IMG/VR virus record: IMGVR_UViG_3300046169_000013
Span: 1 to 43,499 of that record
Length of the DNA: 43,499 bases
From: a virus
Direction: 5' to 3' (one strand)
In this document: piece by piece, positions 24,532 to 33,664 of the stretch
Layout: every line of letters begins with the position of its first letter
Numbering within the stretch: the stretch's first letter is position 1
The notes under the pieces: generated by a model
Database searches by the model: none
The model's input: the letters and a program-made list of their open reading frames with translations, nothing else
Told to the model about the DNA's origin: nothing
Position numbers and translations under genes: made by a program

Positions 24532-25386
24532 ATGAGTAAAATAAAGTTTTATCAAATTGTGATATCCGATAATCCAGTCTCTATGGAGTATCATGAATTA
24601 TCTAAGAAGTCGTTCGAACCTGTCAAGGATATAATCGAGATTGTACCATTCGAGGCAATCACTCCCCACCATCCAGACTTTGAAGAATATGAATCCAGAT
24701 ACAACTGGCAACATTTGTTATCACATGATAGTATACAAAATTCTAAAGATTTTAAAAAACCACACTCACCCACCGAAAGGGCGGGCATGTGTTCTCATTG
24801 GGAACTTATAAGACAACGTAGTCTCACTGATGAACCGTTTTTTGTAACAGAACATGATACCTACTTAATACCAGAACACGAAAATGCTTTTAGGGAATCA
24901 CTAGAGTTGTGGGAAGATTATGACCTACACTATGCAAACATAGGTCTTTACATGGGTTGTTATTCTTTGTCTAGAACTTTTGCTGAACAAGCAACCATAC
25001 TATTGAATAATCACTTTCCGATCAATGGTGGCCCATATGGATGTATGGAAAGACTGTTCAAGACATTCTTGTCAGGATCTCATGTAAATGAACCATTCGA
25101 AAAGACCGATGAATATTATAACCAAGAAAAAACATTTATACATCCAGTTGATGGTAAAGGTTGTAAAGGACTGAGATTAGGAAAATCAGAGAAGGATATA
25201 TTTAATTGTTATAATTGTGGGTATATCAACAATTCTGATAAGAGTTATCAAATCGAACGTCCGACTACACAAATGATTAAAAGATCGTTAGGTTCTAAAT
25301 CAGTAACTCAACATCATCAAGCGTACTCACAAAAATATATCAAGGAACCTTGGACAAGGTTAGGTAATTTTCATTTTATTGATTGA
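24532..25386 (+). CDS. Glycosyltransferase-like protein (GT25-like)
   Basis: This 284-residue, AT-rich gene has IKFYQIVISDNPVSMEYHE and a GT25-like core: PTERAGMCSHWELIRQRS, then DEPFFVTEHDTYL with an E-x-D acidic motif. The later part contains a Cys-rich stretch (CKGLRLGKSEKDIFNCYNCG). Transferases of this type build lipopolysaccharide outer cores in bacteria. The phage could use it to modify host surface, virion or DNA. Exact family and acceptor uncertain. The gp43 promoter starts inside its last codons. Confidence 0.55.
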   Translation: MSKIKFYQIVISDNPVSMEYHELSKKSFEPVKDIIEIVPFEAITPHHPDFEEYESRYNWQHLLSHDSIQNSKDFKKPHSPTERAGMCSHWELIRQRSLTDEPFFVTEHDTYLIPEHENAFRESLELWEDYDLHYANIGLYMGCYSLSRTFAEQATILLNNHFPINGGPYGCMERLFKTFLSGSHVNEPFEKTDEYYNQEKTFIHPVDGKGCKGLRLGKSEKDIFNCYNCGYINNSDKSYQIERPTTQMIKRSLGSKSVTQHHQAYSQKYIKEPWTRLGNFHFID

Positions 25387-25411
25387 CATTCTGCGCCCCC
25401 TGTGTTATAAT
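25383..25411 (+). promoter_or_regulatory. Sigma70-type promoter for gp43
   Basis: TTGACA (25383-25388), 17-bp spacer, TATAAT (25406-25411), all perfect. The leader of about 20 bases has AAGGAGA before the ATG at 25437. Confidence 0.9.
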
Positions 25412-25436
25412 ACCATCTATATTATAAGGAGACCGC

Positions 25437-27908
25437 ATGGAGTTTTATACTTCTGTTGCCCGTTACGGTAGCAATCTGTTATATCGTGGAGTCGAGAACG
25501 GCTTACGAGTTAAGAAAAAGATCCCATTCAAACCGACACTGTATGTTCCCTCGAACAAGAAAGAAACACGGTGGACTGGTCTGGACGGAACCAACGTGGA
25601 ACCGATCACGTTCGGTAACATGAAAGAGGCGGGTGACTTCGCCAAACGTTACGATGGTGTTGAGAACTTCAAGATCTTCGGGACGACCAACTACGTCACA
25701 CAATATATTGCCGACAAATTCCCTGGCGTGATTCCGTTCGATGCGAGTCAGGTGTCAGTCTGGACTATCGATATCGAGGTCGAGTCTGATGACGGATTCC
25801 CCGAACCATCTAAGGCAGACCACCCAGTAATCTCGATCACCATGAAACAACGTGGGTCGGACGAGTATCATGTGTGGGGTATGCAATCCTACGATGCAGG
25901 CGAGAACGTCCTGTACCGTGTCTGTAAAGATGAACTCACCTTGATGACCAACTTCCTAGACTGGTGGAGAGAACACACACCAGACATTATTACTGGTTGG
26001 AACTCTCGTACATTTGACTTGCCCTATCTGATCAACCGCATGACCAAACTCGCTGGGTTTGACGAGGCGAAGAAGTTCTCACCGTGGGGTCTGGTCTCGG
26101 AATCCTCTTACTTTGACGAGGGTATGAAGTCTCAGATCTATAACATCACTGGTGTAGAACAGATCGACTACCTTGAGATCTTCAAGAAGTTTACACTCAA
26201 TACGTGGGGACGACAAGAGTCTTACCGACTGGATAATATTGCCCACGTGGTTCTGGGTGAGAACAAACTATCCTATGAGGAACACGGTTCACTTCACTCT
26301 CTGTACCTACATGACTTCCAGAAGTTCATTGACTATAACATCAAGGACGTGGAACTCGTAGATAGACTGGACGAGAAACTCGGACTGATCGAATTGTGTA
26401 TGACGATGGCCTATCGTGGTGGTGTGAACTATATCGATGCCCTTGGTACTACCAATATCTGGGACAGTATCATCTACCGACTACTGATGCGTAAAATGAT
26501 TGCGTGTCCGCCCAAGGTAGAACGTCCCAAGTCTGACTTCATGGGTGGTTACGTGAAAGATCCAGAGGTCGGGTCGCACGAGTGGGTCACGTCATTTGAC
26601 CTTGCATCTCTGTATCCTAACATCATTGTTCAGTACAACATGTCACCCGAAACTGTACTGGACGGATTCGTCAATGACGTATCGGTAGAGAAGTTCCTTA
26701 ACCGTGAGGTCACTCACCAAGGCGACTATACTCTCGCACCGACTGGTTCTAAGTTCTCTAAGGAGAAACAAGGTATCGTCCCCAACATCATTAAACAGTA
26801 TTATGATGAACGTAAGATTATCAAGAAACAAATGTTGGAATCGAAACAAGAGTTCGAGAAGAACCCGACCAAGGAACTGACCAACAAGATTGCCCAGTTA
26901 GACAACCAACAGATGTCGATCAAGATTCTTATGAACTCCCTGTATGGTGCGCTAGGTAATCGTTGGTTCCGTTACTTCGATCAACGAGTGGCAGAGTCTA
27001 TCACCATGGCTGGTCAGTTGTCGATCAAGTGGGCAGAACGTGCGGTCAACGATGAGATGCAGAAACTTCTCAAGACCGACAAAGATTATGTGATTGCGAT
27101 GGACACTGACTCGGTCTACATCAAGATGGTTGATCTGGTTGATCAGTTCAAACCCAAAGACCCAGTCAAGTTCCTAGACAAGATCTGTCACGAACACTTC
27201 GAGAAAGTTCTGCGTGAATCTTATGCGGAACTGGCAGAGACTACCAATGCGTATGAGAATCGCATGGAGATGGAACGTGAGGTAATTGCAGATCGTGGTA
27301 TCTGGGTCGCCAAGAAACGTTACATTCTAAACGTACATAACAACGAGGGTGTCCAGTACGCAGAACCCAAACTCAAGATGATGGGTATCGAGGCGGTCAA
27401 GTCTAGTACTCCACAGGTTGTGCGTGAACGGTTCAAGGAGGTCTTCGGTGTGATCGTTAACGGTACTGAACTGGAGACACAACAGTATATCTCTGACTTC
27501 AAGTCGGAGTTCAAGAAGATGCCTCCCGAAGATATCTCGTTTCCACGTGGGGTCTCGGACGTGGTCAAGTGGTCGGACAAGAAAACTGTCTACACCAAAG
27601 GCACACCAATCCATGTGCGTGGTGCGTTGATGTACAACGATGCGGTAGTTAGTAAAGGACTAAGTAAAAGGTACGAACTAATCAAGAATGGGTCGAAGGT
27701 CAAGTTTGTTTACCTCAAGATGCCTAACCATCTGCGTGAGAACGTGATCTCGTATCCACTCAACCTACCCAAGGAATTGGATCTACATCCATACATAGAC
27801 TACGACAAAATGTTCAACAAAACATTCCTAGATCCACTAACCCCGATTCTAGATGCGGTCGGTTGGGAAGATGAACCCAAGGCGAGTCTGGAAGACTTCT
27901 TCGGATAA
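25437..27908 (+). CDS. gp43: DNA polymerase gp43 (family B)
   Basis: This 823-residue replicative polymerase (T4 898) has the 3'-5' exonuclease Exo I D-I-E (D112, E114). Polymerase motif A is DLASLYPNI (388-396), motif B includes KILMNSLYGALGNRW and motif C is DTDS (556-559). It copies the genome with clamp gp45, loader gp44/62 and helicase gp41. The gene is noticeably richer in G and C and in CGT/CTG-type codons than the glycosyltransferase before it, as expected for a core gene beside an acquired one. Confidence 0.98.
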   Translation: MEFYTSVARYGSNLLYRGVENGLRVKKKIPFKPTLYVPSNKKETRWTGLDGTNVEPITFGNMKEAGDFAKRYDGVENFKIFGTTNYVTQYIADKFPGVIPFDASQVSVWTIDIEVESDDGFPEPSKADHPVISITMKQRGSDEYHVWGMQSYDAGENVLYRVCKDELTLMTNFLDWWREHTPDIITGWNSRTFDLPYLINRMTKLAGFDEAKKFSPWGLVSESSYFDEGMKSQIYNITGVEQIDYLEIFKKFTLNTWGRQESYRLDNIAHVVLGENKLSYEEHGSLHSLYLHDFQKFIDYNIKDVELVDRLDEKLGLIELCMTMAYRGGVNYIDALGTTNIWDSIIYRLLMRKMIACPPKVERPKSDFMGGYVKDPEVGSHEWVTSFDLASLYPNIIVQYNMSPETVLDGFVNDVSVEKFLNREVTHQGDYTLAPTGSKFSKEKQGIVPNIIKQYYDERKIIKKQMLESKQEFEKNPTKELTNKIAQLDNQQMSIKILMNSLYGALGNRWFRYFDQRVAESITMAGQLSIKWAERAVNDEMQKLLKTDKDYVIAMDTDSVYIKMVDLVDQFKPKDPVKFLDKICHEHFEKVLRESYAELAETTNAYENRMEMEREVIADRGIWVAKKRYILNVHNNEGVQYAEPKLKMMGIEAVKSSTPQVVRERFKEVFGVIVNGTELETQQYISDFKSEFKKMPPEDISFPRGVSDVVKWSDKKTVYTKGTPIHVRGALMYNDAVVSKGLSKRYELIKNGSKVKFVYLKMPNHLRENVISYPLNLPKELDLHPYIDYDKMFNKTFLDPLTPILDAVGWEDEPKASLEDFFG

Positions 27909-27911
27909 TGC

Positions 27912-27941
27912 TTGACAAACTATATGATGGTATGGTATAAT
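27912..27941 (+). promoter_or_regulatory. Sigma70-type promoter of the 27949 gene
   Basis: TTGACA (27912-27917), 18-bp spacer, TATAAT (27936-27941). The -10 box overlaps the first in-frame ATG (27940), so that codon cannot be in the transcript. The next ATG (27949) lies 7 bases past the box. Confidence 0.88.
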
Positions 27942-27948
27942 GGAACCC

Positions 27949-28890
27949 ATGTACGAATTAACTATATTTAAAAATCAGTTTGACAACAAGACCCATCGAA
28001 CCGTCTCTGTAGATACTTGGACGGATTTCGATGAGTTGTTGTTTGGACTATCTAATCAGAAAGGTGAGAAAGGTGGTAGAAACTCTAGTCCTCTTATTAC
28101 TCCTGCTGTGTTTCAGGAAGGTACTACACGTAGTAATAAATCTGTTACTCATTGGGGCAATTGGTGTGCTGTTGATGTTGATGACTATGAGTTTCGTGAT
28201 AACACTATAAGAGGTATTCAAAATGAGTTGGTTGATCGGTTTGGTCGTTGGAGTTTTATTTGTTACAGCACTGCTAGTTCGTCAGATGCTCAACCGAAGT
28301 TCAGACTTGTATTCGATCTTGACAACTCTATACCGCAAGATAGAATCAAACACTTCTGGTTCGCACTCAATAAAGAACTTGGAGACATCGGAGATCCACA
28401 GACTAAAGATCTCGCTCGAATGTATTACGTTCCTGCGGATTATCCTAATGCAAATAACTTTTATTTTACTCATAATGGCGAGTCTATTAATACTGACGAA
28501 CTTATGGCCCGTCATAAGTACGAAGTTAAGTCTGGTAATAGTTTCTTAGATAGATTGCCTGATGAGATGCAGAAGGCGGTGATAGAACACCGTAAGAATC
28601 AAATGGACAATACCAACTACAGTTGGTCAAGTTACCACGATTGTCCGTTCTTCCCCAAACGACTGGGTGTAGAATACCGTGCCATAACTGGCACTGGGTG
28701 GTATCACAAGATGTATCAGATCATGGTTGCGATTGCTGGACACGCTATAAGTAAAGGGTATCCAATCACTGCCACGCAAATCGCAGAAATGTGTAAACAG
28801 TTTGATGCAGAATCTGGCAACTGGTACGAGAATCGACCCCTAGCAAAAGAAGCGGACAGGGCGTTAGAATATGTTTATAGAAACGGATAG
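27949..28890 (+). CDS. Putative primase-like replication protein (AEP-type)
   Basis: This 313-residue protein from the ATG at 27949 begins YELTIFKNQFDNKTHRTV. The middle has CAVDVDDYEF (acidic metal-binding D-x-D-D type), FICYSTASSSDAQPKFRLVFDLD with a catalytic Arg and a Ser/Thr-rich turn, then NNFYFTHNGESI. This order resembles the archaeo-eukaryotic primase or VirE/RepE N-terminal fold. The C-terminal helical part (YHKMYQIMVAIAGHAISKG) could be a PriCT-like or winged-helix region. It lies between polymerase and recombinase genes, where a primase is plausible. Family call is by eye and uncertain. Confidence 0.4.
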   Translation: MYELTIFKNQFDNKTHRTVSVDTWTDFDELLFGLSNQKGEKGGRNSSPLITPAVFQEGTTRSNKSVTHWGNWCAVDVDDYEFRDNTIRGIQNELVDRFGRWSFICYSTASSSDAQPKFRLVFDLDNSIPQDRIKHFWFALNKELGDIGDPQTKDLARMYYVPADYPNANNFYFTHNGESINTDELMARHKYEVKSGNSFLDRLPDEMQKAVIEHRKNQMDNTNYSWSSYHDCPFFPKRLGVEYRAITGTGWYHKMYQIMVAIAGHAISKGYPITATQIAEMCKQFDAESGNWYENRPLAKEADRALEYVYRNG

Positions 28891-28899
28891 GACGGTATA

Positions 28900-29859
28900 A
28901 TGAAAATTTTAATCACAGGTGCAGCTGGTTTCATCGGTTCGCAATTAATGAATAGACTCAGGGACGAAGGTCATCAAGTTTGTGGTATCGATAACTATAA
29001 TGACCATCTATATGACCCACAATTAAAGGTAGATCGAACCCAACACTTTAAGTTGGATACACAGGTATGCGATCTCAGAGATGTTGATCGAATGAAAGAC
29101 ATCATCGATGGGTTTGAACCAGAAACGATTATTCACCTCGCAGCTCATGCAGGCACACGAGATTCTTTTGGTAACGAATCCGCCTATCACTCAAATAATA
29201 TTGACGGTACTCAGGTTCTTATTGATCTGATAAAGGGTAAAGATATCAAGGTTATCTATGCATCAACATCTTCGGTATATGGTGACACTCCTATTCCAGA
29301 AGATGGGTGGACAGAAGATCTAATCACAGGCAAACAACGTAATGCATATGCCTACACCAAGTATACCAACGAGATTCAGTTTGCCATATCTGGCGTTCAA
29401 AATATCGGTCTCCGTTTCTTTACCGTCTACGGGCCGTGGGGACGACCAGATATGGCACTGTTTGACTTTACAAAAAATATGCTTGACAAAAAGCAAATAA
29501 ACGTGTATAATTATGGGGATATGAAGCGAGACTTTACCTATATCGATGACATTCTTGATGGAATAGTTCTTGTCTTGAATACGCAATCGAATATAGAATC
29601 GAACTCGATCTTCAATATTGGTTATGGTGAACAGGTACAGTTGATGGATTTTGTAAAAGAAATCGAGAGTAATGTTTGTGATACTTGTTGTGGTGAAAAG
29701 GCGGATATCAATCTTGCGCCTAGACACCCAGCAGATCCATTAGAAACATGGAGTAATACCACTAAGTTACAACAGTACGGTTATAAACCAAAAACTGACA
29801 TTAAGACTGGTATAGAAAACTTTTATGAATGGTACGAGGAATATCATTATGAAGGATAA
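28900..29859 (+). CDS. UDP-glucuronate 4-epimerase-like NAD-dependent epimerase
   Basis: This 319-residue extended short-chain dehydrogenase has a NAD-binding start (ILITGAAGFIGSQL), HLAAHAGTRDSF, a catalytic Ser/Thr in YASTSSVYGDTP, YAYTKYTNEI with the Y-x-x-x-K pair, and FFTVYGPWGRPDMALFDF. That last segment is typical of UDP-glucuronate 4-epimerases. With the adjoining UDP-glucose dehydrogenase it would turn UDP-glucose to UDP-galacturonate. Its last 11 bases overlap the dehydrogenase start. A sigma70-type promoter is embedded at 29483-29511. Confidence 0.8.
   Translation: MKILITGAAGFIGSQLMNRLRDEGHQVCGIDNYNDHLYDPQLKVDRTQHFKLDTQVCDLRDVDRMKDIIDGFEPETIIHLAAHAGTRDSFGNESAYHSNNIDGTQVLIDLIKGKDIKVIYASTSSVYGDTPIPEDGWTEDLITGKQRNAYAYTKYTNEIQFAISGVQNIGLRFFTVYGPWGRPDMALFDFTKNMLDKKQINVYNYGDMKRDFTYIDDILDGIVLVLNTQSNIESNSIFNIGYGEQVQLMDFVKEIESNVCDTCCGEKADINLAPRHPADPLETWSNTTKLQQYGYKPKTDIKTGIENFYEWYEEYHYEG
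29483..29511 (+). promoter_or_regulatory. Intragenic sigma70-type promoter inside the epimerase gene
   Basis: TTGACA (29483-29488), 17-bp spacer, TATAAT (29506-29511), all perfect, in the same style as the gene-start promoters. It could drive the dehydrogenase, uvsX and gp41. As it lies in coding sequence, chance cannot be ruled out. Confidence 0.6.
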
Positions 29860-30712
29860 ATTCCGATTAGGAATTGTAGGTCATGGATTCGTAGGCAGTG
29901 CGGTAGACTATGCGTTTACTCACCCTATGGTTGAGACTAAAATTGCAGACCCCAAATATGGGACGACAGTAGATGACCTGTTAGATTATGATGCTGATTG
30001 TGTTTTTGTGTGTGCGCCTACACCGATGGGTAGTAACCACGTTGTAGATGCCAGTATCGTAGAAGATGCTGTCACCAAACTCATTCATTCTACTGATTCA
30101 CTTGTTGTTGTTAAATCAACAGTCACTCCTGATGTCCTTGACAGATTGATTGACGGTATGACCGCAGAGGCGCAAGAAAGGTTCGTATATAATCCTGAGT
30201 TTCTTACAGAGAAATCTGCACAGGAACAATTCGTTGATGCTAAGTTTCATGTGTTAGGTGGATTAGAAGAGGCGACCGAAGAGTTGGCGCAGATATATGA
30301 AGAGTTCAGTTTGTGTTCTACTCGTGAGTTTTATAAGATGTCTGCACAAGAAGCGTCTTTTGTGAAATATGGAATCAATACATATCTCGCAACCAAGGTC
30401 ACGTTCTTCAACGAGTTTTACGATTTGGTGAACGCCAACAATTGTAACTTCAACAAGATTACACGGGCAATGGGTGCAGATAGTCGAGTGGGTATTGGAC
30501 ATACACGTGTGCCTGGTTATGACGGTAAACGTGGGTTCGGGGGTGCATGTTTCCCTAAAGACATTGCTGCCTTTATGAAGTTCTCGGAGACACATGTATA
30601 TGACATGGGTTTGTTAAGAGAAACGATTAAAGTTAATAATAGTTACCGTAAAGGTTACGAAAAAGATGATAGAGAAAAAGCAAATAATATAACATTTGGA
30701 GATGATGTATGA
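29849..30712 (+). CDS. ugd: UDP-glucose 6-dehydrogenase
   Basis: This 287-residue protein oxidises UDP-glucose to UDP-glucuronate with NAD. It has the Rossmann GHGFVGSAV motif, CAPTPMGSN, KSTVTPDV, NPEFLTEKSA and the catalytic Cys in FGGACFPKDIAAF. It is shorter than bacterial Ugd (about 390 aa), lacking much of the C-terminal domain. The ATG at 29849 overlaps the epimerase end and is preferred over 29825. It works with the epimerase to supply acidic sugar nucleotides for the transferases at 13175, 24532 and 36984. Confidence 0.85.
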   Translation: MKDKFRLGIVGHGFVGSAVDYAFTHPMVETKIADPKYGTTVDDLLDYDADCVFVCAPTPMGSNHVVDASIVEDAVTKLIHSTDSLVVVKSTVTPDVLDRLIDGMTAEAQERFVYNPEFLTEKSAQEQFVDAKFHVLGGLEEATEELAQIYEEFSLCSTREFYKMSAQEASFVKYGINTYLATKVTFFNEFYDLVNANNCNFNKITRAMGADSRVGIGHTRVPGYDGKRGFGGACFPKDIAAFMKFSETHVYDMGLLRETIKVNNSYRKGYEKDDREKANNITFGDDV

Positions 30713-31743
30713 GTGTGATGGATAAATTGAGGAAACAGTCTAAGATCAAAGAGACTGCGGTACTCCAAGATAGTAAGTTCTTTCAAGAAGTTGACATGGT
30801 TCCTACCGATGTGCCTATGATCAACGTGGCACTGTCTGGTTCGACCGAGGGTGGTGTTACGCCTGGGTTGACCGTACTCGCAGGGCCCAGTAAACACTTC
30901 AAGACATCGTTTGCCTTGTTGATGGCAGGTGCTTATCTTGAAAAGAAGAAAGATGCAGTAATGTTGTTCTATGATTCCGAGTTTGGTTCACCCCAATCAT
31001 ACTTCGAACAGTTCGGTATTCCAACTGACCGTGTACTACATTGTCCGATCAAGGATGTAGAACAGTTGAAGTTCGATCTGATCAACCAGTTGGAAGCACT
31101 GGATGCCAAGGACGATGTGATCATCGTAATCGATTCGGTCGGTAACCTTGCATCTAAGAAAGAACTGGAAGATGCGATCAATGAGAAGTCGGTTGCAGAT
31201 ATGTCACGTGCGAAGGCGTTCAAGTCTCTGTTCCGTATGACTACACCGTATCTGAATATGAAGAAGATCCCAATGATTGCGATCAACCATACGTACAAAG
31301 AGATTGGTCTGTTCCCTAAAGACGTAGTATCTGGTGGTACTGGTATCTACTATAGTGCCGACAACATCTGGATCATCGGTCGTAGACAGAACAAGACTGG
31401 TACTGAGGTTACAGGTTATGACTTTGTGATCAAGGTGGACAAGTCACGTTACACCAAAGAACAGTCCAAGATTCCCATCAGTGTATCGTGGGACGGTGGT
31501 GTTCAGAAGTGGTCTGGTCTATTGGACGTGGCATTGGCTGGTGGATATGTTGTCAAACCAAGTAATGGTTGGTACTCACGAAATGGTGAGGACAAGAAGT
31601 TCCGACAGAAAGAAACGCTCGAGGAAGATTTTTGGACTCCGATCTTTGCGAACACAGATTTCAAAGACTTTTTGAAAAAACAATTCCAGATAGGCTTGCC
31701 TTCTGAGGTAGAATTTGATATAATGGTCGAAGGCGATGCGTGA
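30709..31743 (+). CDS. uvsX: Recombinase UvsX (RecA family)
   Basis: This 344-residue protein (T4 393) has Walker A GPSKHFKT (residues 59-66), VMLFYDSEFG and VIIVIDSVGNL (Walker B). NHTYKEIGLFPKDVVSGGTG carries the DNA-binding L2 loop. It catalyses strand exchange for recombination-dependent replication with UvsY. A GGAG site lies 7 bases before the ATG, which overlaps the dehydrogenase stop. The last bases overlap the next small gene. Confidence 0.97.
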   Translation: MSVMDKLRKQSKIKETAVLQDSKFFQEVDMVPTDVPMINVALSGSTEGGVTPGLTVLAGPSKHFKTSFALLMAGAYLEKKKDAVMLFYDSEFGSPQSYFEQFGIPTDRVLHCPIKDVEQLKFDLINQLEALDAKDDVIIVIDSVGNLASKKELEDAINEKSVADMSRAKAFKSLFRMTTPYLNMKKIPMIAINHTYKEIGLFPKDVVSGGTGIYYSADNIWIIGRRQNKTGTEVTGYDFVIKVDKSRYTKEQSKIPISVSWDGGVQKWSGLLDVALAGGYVVKPSNGWYSRNGEDKKFRQKETLEEDFWTPIFANTDFKDFLKKQFQIGLPSEVEFDIMVEGDA

Positions 31744-32107
31744 TATAGATGTAAATAAAATTAGTGAGGGGATTGACTACGAGTTAATCCCTGCAGCTGT
31801 TGACAATGAACAAGCGTGGGATGTTCGATTACTACGTGGAGATTTTATTGAGACAGTTATTCGTTATGGTAATGTTGCTTTTGATGGTAAAGAAAAATGT
31901 TTGAAGTTCAATTTCAAAATAATTACTTCACCCGATCAAGAACTCACAACCACGTATGAACCTTTACAAGAACATGCAGCTGACGTACTTGAAGATATAC
32001 TAGAAAAATCGTATCACAATGGAACGTTAGAGACTGCTGAAATACCTACAGGAGACGATGGTGGAGATCAATTTAGAACAGACGATTCTGAGGAATCTAC
32101 TGACTAA
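31736..32107 (+). CDS. Small conserved protein between uvsX and gp41
   Basis: This 123-residue protein starts inside uvsX and ends inside gp41, so it is translated with both. It is beta-rich at first (IDYELIPAAVDNEQAWDV, DFIETVIRYGNVAFDG, FNFKIITSPD) and acidic at the end (TDDSEESTD). No family or motif recognised. Proteins of this kind are found in this place in marine T4-like genomes. It could act in replication through partner contact, but this is inference. Confidence 0.6.
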   Translation: MRDIDVNKISEGIDYELIPAAVDNEQAWDVRLLRGDFIETVIRYGNVAFDGKEKCLKFNFKIITSPDQELTTTYEPLQEHAADVLEDILEKSYHNGTLETAEIPTGDDGGDQFRTDDSEESTD

Positions 32108-33473
32108 TGACAAATACATGAGGAAGGTTGCGGCCTTCCTTGAACCCGATTATTTTGAGGGTGTGTATAAAGGGTTGTTCAAAGAACTAACTCTGTTTAT
32201 TGCGAAGTACAACAAACTTCCTACTATGGAAGCATTCAAGATTGAGGTCGATCAAGGCGCAAGATTGAGTGACGAGGCATACCGTCATGGTATGGAAATC
32301 CTACCTGATGTATTCACAAAGAAAGAAGAGAACCTAGACTGGTTGATTGATACTACTGAGAAGTGGTGTCAAGATCGTGCGGTCTACAATGCCGTGATGG
32401 AATCGATTACCATCATTGACGGTAAACACAAAGATCTATCCAAGAATGCAATCCCCGATGTATTGAGTAAGGCACTGGGTGTCTCATTCGATACCAATGT
32501 GGGTCACGATTATCTGGAGAATGTTGACGAACGTTTTGCGTTCTATCATGAACAAGAAGAACGTCTACCGTTTGATCTGGAATACTTCAATGCGATCACC
32601 AAAGGTGGATTACCTAACAAGACACTGAACATCGCTCTGGCGGGTACTGGTGTTGGTAAATCATTGTACATGTGTCACGTGGCGGGAGCTGCATTGTCCG
32701 CTGGTAAGAATGCATTGTACATTACTATGGAGATGGCAGAGGAACGTATCGCAGAACGTATTGATGCGAACCTAATGGACGTGGCGATCGACCAGTTAGA
32801 GAATCTGTCACAGACTATGTTCACCGATCGAGTCAAGGCAATCTCTGACAAGACCAACGGTAAACTGATCATCAAGGAATATCCTACTGGTCAGGCACAT
32901 GCGAATCACTTCCGTGCATTGATGAATGAGTTGAAGTTGAAGAAGAACTTTGTACCCGATATCGTGTTCATTGATTATCTGAATATCTGTGCCTCATCTC
33001 GTATGAAAGGTATGGGTGGTGCGATTAATTCTTATTCTTATATCAAGAGTATTGCGGAAGAGTTACGTGGACTGGCAGTTGAGTTCAATGTGCCTATCGT
33101 ATCTGCGACACAGACTACACGGTCTGGTTTTAGTAATGATGATCTGGGTCTGGAAGATACGTCTGAGTCGTTTGGTCTGCCTGCAACTGCTGACTTTATG
33201 TTTGCGTTGATTAGTAATGATGAACTGAATGCCCAAGGTAAGATCATGGTCAAACAGTTGAAGAACCGATACAATGACCCAACGTCAAACCAACGGTTCA
33301 TGGTGGGTGTAGATCGTGCCAAGATGAAGTTATTTGATTGCGATCAGTCTAGTGAGTTGGACGATGACGATAAGGATAAAGGGTGGGACGACAAACCTGT
33401 ATTCGATAACACGTCATCTGGTCAGAGAATTAGTGCGGAGAATAATAAATTCAAAAACTTTAGGATGGAATAA
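32058..33473 (+). CDS. gp41: Replicative DNA helicase gp41 (DnaB-like)
   Basis: This 471-residue hexameric helicase (T4 475) starts MVEINLEQTILRNLL, as T4 gp41 begins MVEI. Walker A is GTGVGKS (residues 196-202), with ALYITMEMAEERIAERIDAN, FVPDIVFIDYLNIC (Walker B) and SESFGLPATADFMFAL. It unwinds the lagging-strand template ahead of gp43. The first 50 bases overlap the preceding gene. The stop overlaps the next start by one base. Confidence 0.97.
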   Translation: MVEINLEQTILRNLLTNDKYMRKVAAFLEPDYFEGVYKGLFKELTLFIAKYNKLPTMEAFKIEVDQGARLSDEAYRHGMEILPDVFTKKEENLDWLIDTTEKWCQDRAVYNAVMESITIIDGKHKDLSKNAIPDVLSKALGVSFDTNVGHDYLENVDERFAFYHEQEERLPFDLEYFNAITKGGLPNKTLNIALAGTGVGKSLYMCHVAGAALSAGKNALYITMEMAEERIAERIDANLMDVAIDQLENLSQTMFTDRVKAISDKTNGKLIIKEYPTGQAHANHFRALMNELKLKKNFVPDIVFIDYLNICASSRMKGMGGAINSYSYIKSIAEELRGLAVEFNVPIVSATQTTRSGFSNDDLGLEDTSESFGLPATADFMFALISNDELNAQGKIMVKQLKNRYNDPTSNQRFMVGVDRAKMKLFDCDQSSELDDDDKDKGWDDKPVFDNTSSGQRISAENNKFKNFRME

Positions 33474-33664
33474 TGGAATTACCATTTACACCGTTTGAAG
33501 CAACATCGATAACTATATTGTTGTTGGCGGTAAGTTACTATGCAGGCCATTGGATAGGATTTAAAGTGGGTGCGTTAGAAACTATAAAGTTCTTTGAAGA
33601 TCAAGGATATATAGAATTTGATAAAGAAGAGGAAGAAGAAGATGATGATGAAGAAAGTAGTTGA
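33473..33664 (+). CDS. Small membrane protein, 63 aa
   Basis: This 63-residue protein has one membrane segment (SITILLLAVSYYAGHWIGFKVG) near the N-terminus and a very acidic tail of Glu and Asp. The ATG overlaps the gp41 stop. It probably lies in the inner membrane with its acidic tail in the cytoplasm; function unknown. Its 3' end overlaps the following gene by 23 bases. Confidence 0.55.
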   Translation: MELPFTPFEATSITILLLAVSYYAGHWIGFKVGALETIKFFEDQGYIEFDKEEEEEDDDEESS

